A stretch of 9,148 bases of DNA from NCBI GenBank assembly GCA_002338515.1, contig DDIL01000099.1, positions 1,405 to 10,552 on the forward strand, in the 5' to 3' direction. Positions 6,163-9,148 of this stretch are shown here, in pieces. The notes beneath the pieces were generated by a model that had not been told where the DNA came from, did not search any database, and saw only the letters and a program-made list of their open reading frames with translations. Source of the DNA: Glaciecola sp. UBA1851. Lineage in GTDB: Bacteria > Pseudomonadota > Gammaproteobacteria > Enterobacterales > Alteromonadaceae. Made by a program: the position numbers and the translations under genes. Every line of letters starts with the position of its first letter. Position 1 is the first letter of the stretch.

Positions 6163-6759
6163 CTAACGACGCTTTTTCATCATTAACATACTTACGAATG
6201 CTAACCCAAACAACGCCAAAATCGAAGGTGAAGAAGCTTGTATTACTGGCTCAGAACTATACGTGACGTTATCAAATAGGTCACCACTCGATACGCCAGA
6301 TATCGTGATTTGTGAAAATACGGAACCGTCATCTGATGAAAAGCCGAAAAATGAAGATTCACCCCTAGAAAGGGTAATAGGTAGTCCATTTAACGCGAAG
6401 GTGACGCTAACATTATTTCTAACACCTAAATCTAAACCAAAGGCACTAATTGCCGTGTTAAACTCAAACATACCAGTTTCATACATCCAGACATAACCAG
6501 GGTAATCAAACCCCATTGCACTGTTATCACCACATTGAGTAACACCATCTACGCAACCAAAGTGAGAACCTGTATAGGAAAATTCATCACGAGTAAAACC
6601 ATCGAAAAGACCGTTACTAACACCCAGTAAATCATCTACTGCAGTATTACCGGCAAAAGTTTCAAAATCGCCTCTATCTGTAAATGTTACAAAACCAGCG
6701 TGTGCTTGAGATGCCAACATTAGTAAGCACGAGACCAACAATAAACTTAATTTTTTCAT
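6163..6759 (-). CDS. Secreted protein with PEP-CTERM-like tail, jelly-roll type
   Basis: A 198-residue exported protein with AAGGA 8 bases before the ATG. Signal peptide 1-21 ends A-H-A before G22. The mature part is beta-rich: a first section with two close cysteines (CVDGVTQC, possible disulfide), then EFNTAISAFGLDLG, SFFGFSSDDGSVFSQITISG and LFDNVTYSS. This order (strand with FGxDxG, GFFG-S-D, FDNVxY) is well known in PEP-CTERM proteins and resembles carbohydrate-binding beta-sandwich folds. The tail is A-S-S-P-S (175-179), a hydrophobic stretch about 180-194 and K-K-R-R at the very end, the tripartite sorting form with PEP reduced to S-P. An internal L-V-S-C at 8-11 looks like a lipobox but sits too early, inside the signal core. 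Ligand unknown. Confidence 0.82.
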   Translation of the reverse strand: MKKLSLLLVSCLLMLASQAHAGFVTFTDRGDFETFAGNTAVDDLLGVSNGLFDGFTRDEFSYTGSHFGCVDGVTQCGDNSAMGFDYPGYVWMYETGMFEFNTAISAFGLDLGVRNNVSVTFALNGLPITLSRGESSFFGFSSDDGSVFSQITISGVSSGDLFDNVTYSSEPVIQASSPSILALFGLAFVSMLMMKKRR

Positions 6760-6796
6760 TTTATTATTCCTTATTAAACAACATGAGTATCAAAAT

Positions 6797-6821
6797 TTTT
6801 TGTACAAAAAGTATACGTATA
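6797..6821. promoter_or_regulatory. Two abutting palindromes, candidate operator
   Basis: TTTTTGTACAAAAA (6797-6810) is a perfect 14-bp palindrome and TATACGTATA (6812-6821) a perfect 10-bp palindrome one base away. The second covers part of the -10 box and the first covers the expected transcription start of the 6163-6759 gene, a position typical for repressor binding. AT-rich sequence yields palindromes by chance, so this is tentative. Confidence 0.4.
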
Positions 6822-6838
6822 AATAATAATTAACGCAA
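6810..6838 (-). promoter_or_regulatory. Probable sigma70 promoter of the 6163-6759 gene
   Basis: On the minus strand, TTGCGT (6838-6833; 3 of 6) and TATACT (6815-6810; 5 of 6) are 17 bases apart, about 50 bases upstream of the ATG. No sigma54 site (GG-N10-GC) was found, although sigma54 control is known for some PEP-CTERM loci. Confidence 0.5.
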
Positions 6839-7167
6839 CTCGGTTTGGTATCAATCATCTCGTATTTAGATCGACGAAAATGCATAATAAGCGGATGTTT
6901 CGACTGGCTATATTATCCAAGACACCTAACTTTACCTTTAAAGCAACAATTTGACTCTTAATGAGCAAATTACTGTTTTAAAAAACTGCCAAAAAAAATT
7001 AAATTCAATTGGTTAATGCAACGCTATTCTAAAATAAAGCCTAGGCGTTTCATGAATCAAAGAATAAGGAGCTATTACAATTCAAAATACCGTGCGGTGA
7101 TGCTGGCTTCATATCAGCAGTGTAAATCTTAATTCGAATGGCTCAATACCTGACAGCTACCCCTCGT
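6839..7167. other. Gene-free spacer between the PEP-CTERM-like and DsbA-like genes
   Basis: No firm gene. A 26-codon plus-strand frame (7052-7132) starts at ATG with AGG 6 bases upstream and ends in TAA; it could be a small protein but has no recognised relative. A small inverted repeat TGCTG/CAGCA lies at 7101-7119 without a T-tract, so I cannot assign a terminator to the 7168-8547 gene. Confidence 0.4.
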
Positions 7168-8547
7168 TCAGCTCATAAGTTTTGCTTCATTGGAATAAGC
7201 GTATATTTTTTGCGCGATATACCATAAACGGTCTTGCCCCCAACCACTAGCTATTTCTTGACCATGTTCGTCTAGTAAACGATAGCTAGGTACTCCCCAA
7301 AGTCCATGCTCATACATTTTTTGGCGATGTGCTTCAATTTGAGTCTGCCAACTATCGTCAGTAAGATGCAACATTGCCTCTTTCCAATCTAAACCAACTG
7401 CCTCAACTACATGTTTCATACCTGAAAAAGTGTTGGTATTGATACCGGCGCTAAAGGCGGCATTTAGAAACGCACCCAGCAGTTCGATGTCTTTATCGTA
7501 TTGTTTGGCCCAATGCCACAAGCTCAGCGCTTGTAATACAGGCGTACCAATAGGGTCATAAAATGTTCCGTAGGAAACACCTAACTCACGGGCTTCCCTT
7601 GCCGTATCGGTAAAAATATAAAAAGCCTTATTCTTGGTTACAGGAACGCCACGCATGACCATTGGCAATACTGGACAAATATTTATCTTAATGTCACTGT
7701 CTGCAACAAGCTTCATTGTGGGTGACCATGAAATTGCCGTATACGGACTTCTAAGGGAAGGGTAATATTCTAAAGTTAAATGACGTGCTGATTGAGGAAA
7801 TTGCGATAAAATTTCGGGTCTAGGAACAACACAAGGTAACTCAGATTGCTTGACTGCTCCTAATTCTGAGAGCCTGTTTTCAAGATGATAAATACGATCA
7901 ACACCCCAATACCATTCTCCTTCATAATAAAACATTGCTCCGCTATAGTGCTGTAATTGTGTCCGCCGTTTGACTCCCTCATCTAGTTTTATAGCAACGT
8001 TTTCGAGAGTAGTAGACCCGTATTTAGAAATAAGCATATCGAGCATTGTCTCGTCTGCAGACCACATCGCAGCGCTGGCCTTAACGCCAACTGTTCTCAG
8101 TTTTTCCTGTGGGAGATGGCAAAGAAATGCTGTTGTTTTGGCTATTAATTTTGGTGTCGGCCGACCTTCAACATGGGGAAATGTTAGTCCAAGAAATGGC
8201 GCAATCACTGATGCATCTTTGTGTGAAAGATCCAATAAAAGCTCAGGTTCTGGGAAATTCGCATCTTGAATTGCAGGAACGATATATACAATAATATCAA
8301 CATCATATCGCAAGATTAATCTTTCAAGTATTTGCAGTGCCAGATGAGAGTAGCCATCATCCACTTGATGAAAGTACTCAATAACATGCTCACGTCCTTG
8401 GTTTTTTCGCTTATTTTCGTACTTATTTCTTAGTTTATTTAGACGTCTTTCGCTACCAATGTAAGTCATTAAACGCGATAAAAACCAACGTTTTAACCCA
8501 GTAGGTGTGCTACTTGCCAGCCCTTTTTGATGTGTAATTTGAGACAT
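7168..8547 (-). CDS. Tandem DsbA/kappa-GST-fold (HCCA isomerase-type) protein
   Basis: A 459-residue cytoplasmic protein without signal peptide. I use ATG 8547 because AAAAGG lies 6 bases upstream; the longer frame from TTG 8589 would run through the promoter dyad. After a basic N-terminal helix region (about 17-50) come two thioredoxin-like modules of the DsbA/2-hydroxychromene-2-carboxylate isomerase (kappa GST) family. Module 1 (about 54-230) begins YFHQVDDGYSHLA and ends WYWGVDR (212-218); it lacks S-P-Y and has A-M (204-205) where the cis-proline belongs. Module 2 (about 259-450) has S267-P268-Y269, G-V-P-S with cis-Pro420 and GWGQDRLW (435-442), the normal family signature. There is no CxxC, so it is not a disulfide oxidase. 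Glutathione-dependent isomerase or transferase activity is the family expectation; only module 2 looks catalytically complete. The substrate is unknown. It is monocistronic as far as can be seen. Confidence 0.85.
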   Translation of the reverse strand: MSQITHQKGLASSTPTGLKRWFLSRLMTYIGSERRLNKLRNKYENKRKNQGREHVIEYFHQVDDGYSHLALQILERLILRYDVDIIVYIVPAIQDANFPEPELLLDLSHKDASVIAPFLGLTFPHVEGRPTPKLIAKTTAFLCHLPQEKLRTVGVKASAAMWSADETMLDMLISKYGSTTLENVAIKLDEGVKRRTQLQHYSGAMFYYEGEWYWGVDRIYHLENRLSELGAVKQSELPCVVPRPEILSQFPQSARHLTLEYYPSLRSPYTAISWSPTMKLVADSDIKINICPVLPMVMRGVPVTKNKAFYIFTDTAREARELGVSYGTFYDPIGTPVLQALSLWHWAKQYDKDIELLGAFLNAAFSAGINTNTFSGMKHVVEAVGLDWKEAMLHLTDDSWQTQIEAHRQKMYEHGLWGVPSYRLLDEHGQEIASGWGQDRLWYIAQKIYAYSNEAKLMS

Positions 8548-8561
8548 AGATTGCCTTTTTT

Positions 8562-8578
8562 CTATTCTATTAGAATAG
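8562..8578. promoter_or_regulatory. 17-bp dyad, candidate repressor operator of the DsbA-like gene
   Basis: CTATTCTA-T-TAGAATAG: perfect 8-bp arms around one base, 15 bases upstream of the ATG, just before the ribosome site and covering the predicted -10. Its size and symmetry suit a dimeric TetR-, MarR- or HTH-type repressor. No regulator gene is in the window. Confidence 0.6.
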
Positions 8579-8600
8579 TCACTAAACAATTACCAAGCAA
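8572..8600 (-). promoter_or_regulatory. Probable promoter of the DsbA-like gene
   Basis: TTGCTT (8600-8595; 3 of 6) and TATTCT (8577-8572; 4 of 6) are 17 bases apart on the minus strand. An alternative -10, TAGAAT (5 of 6), also lies in the dyad but lacks a good -35. Either choice puts the dyad on the core promoter. Confidence 0.45.
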
Positions 8601-8827
8601 GAGCAAGATATGCTTTAACTTTTTATAAACCGATGACACTGATAAACAGCGTAATTTATGGCCTGTGGTGGGCAACTATGACCAGAGTACGCAGTTTCCG
8701 ATAGTGACTGATATCATAGCTTTTGGTCGTTCTATCACTTGTCGATAGCGTTTTATGCAATAGTATGCTGCTTAGGGTTTAGGCCAATAATCAACAATAC
8801 TGGGACATAGTCATAGGTACACTATAA

Positions 8828-9148
8828 TTAGACCATCTTTTCATTAAGATGATTAAAAATTTTATTTACATCTTCTTCTTCAAAAATTTCGTCAAAATAC
8901 TGAATATAATTATTAAGTTCATTCACAGTTAACACTTTTACGTGCTTATATTCTAGTTTTGGTTTGCCTTTGGTCATGACAATTATACATCTGATAGGTA
9001 TTCGTTTACTTCCCCAATGATGTTTTGTCAGTTTTATTTTGGACTTACTATTTAACAATATAAATAACGCATAACTAGTTCTTGAAATTTGTTTAATCGG
9101 TGATCTTAGATCAAGACTCTCTATTGATTTATTACTCCAATTTTTAGA
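8828..9148 (-). CDS. C-terminal part of a probable NERD-domain (nuclease-related) protein, cut by window edge
   Basis: The frame is open from the stop at 8828 to the right edge: 106 codons, with the N-terminus outside. A TTG at 9058 is only an internal codon. The visible N-terminal part has W (KNWSN) followed about 14 residues later by S-P-I-K-Q, then a helix, then IPIRCIIVM and VKVLTVNELNNYI, and a final acidic helix. W-then-(N/S)P-x-x-Q, a helix, a hydrophobic strand and a 'V-x-x-x-x-E-L-x-x-Y-I' helix is the C-terminal pattern of NERD domains, relatives of restriction-endonuclease-like nucleases. The nuclease active-site residues would be upstream, outside the window. By hand count the segment is about 27% GC, against about 42% in a sampled stretch of the neighbouring gene, suggesting transfer. 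Family call from memory, moderate confidence. Confidence 0.6.
   Translation of the reverse strand, partial: SKNWSNKSIESLDLRSPIKQISRTSYALFILLNSKSKIKLTKHHWGSKRIPIRCIIVMTKGKPKLEYKHVKVLTVNELNNYIQYFDEIFEEEDVNKIFNHLNEKMV

Noticed and set aside
6163..6759. Lipoprotein reading of the signal peptide (L-V-S-C at residues 8-11)
   Set aside because: The cysteine is too close to the N-terminus and the hydrophobic core continues past it to a normal A-H-A cleavage site.
6839..6900. Sigma54 promoter for the PEP-CTERM-like gene
   Set aside because: No GG-N10-GC pair with the surrounding consensus was found on the minus strand; the sigma70-type boxes fit better.
7970..8294. Two overlapping plus-strand frames (7970-8269 and 8109-8294)
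   Set aside because: Antisense shadows inside the DsbA-like gene, without ribosome sites or domain signatures.
8690..8760. Repeated CGATA/TATC motifs forming partial dyads
   Set aside because: Arms are only 5 bp (CTATC/GATAG) with imperfect extensions; not enough to claim a site.

Overview
The window looks like chromosome of a marine gammaproteobacterium of the Alteromonadales type (Colwellia, Thalassotalea, Pseudoalteromonas or Alteromonas relatives). The reasons are a modest GC content (about 40% in the genes sampled), an E. coli-like tRNA-Ile2, secreted proteins with PEP-CTERM-like tails, and a receiver-CheC chemotaxis/signalling gene. This placement is inference; there is no rRNA or other strong taxonomic marker.

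Layout, left to right. (1) Positions 1-1172, minus strand: the first 390 codons of a surface lipoprotein with at least three PKD/Ig-like modules. It runs off the left edge and starts at TTG. (2) 1452-2958, minus: a two-gene signalling operon, a receiver-CheC fusion overlapping a single-domain PAS protein. The CheC part has one intact phosphatase motif and one degenerate motif at the same spacing. (3) 3111-4178, minus: an lrgA-lrgB pair of membrane proteins (CidA/LrgA and CidB/LrgB families). Both genes appear to start at TTG, and a terminator-like hairpin sits on the lrgA start. (4) 4234-4563, minus: a 109-residue protein I do not recognise. (5) 4801-4877, plus: tRNA-Ile(CAU) with its own promoter and a GC-rich discriminator. 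(6) 5284-6759: two convergent genes for secreted proteins with PEP-CTERM-like tails in which the canonical PEP is altered. Between them lies a 345-bp spacer with two inverted repeats and possible coding remnants. (7) 7168-8547, minus: a cytoplasmic two-module DsbA/kappa-GST (HCCA isomerase-type) protein, with a near-perfect 17-bp dyad over its promoter. (8) 8828-9148, minus: the C-terminal end of a probable NERD-domain (nuclease-related) protein, very AT-rich (about 27% GC by hand count), running off the right edge.

The genes are mostly independent small units rather than one system. Apart from the tRNA and one PEP-CTERM-like gene, all are on the minus strand. Clear functional links exist only within the receiver-CheC/PAS pair and within lrgAB. 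The two PEP-CTERM-like proteins and the lipoprotein point to an elaborate cell surface. The most testable unusual signals are the operator-like dyads at 8562-8578 and 6797-6821, the start/terminator conflict at lrgA, the half-degenerate CheC domain and the AT-rich NERD fragment. I see no CRISPR array, insertion sequence or integrase.
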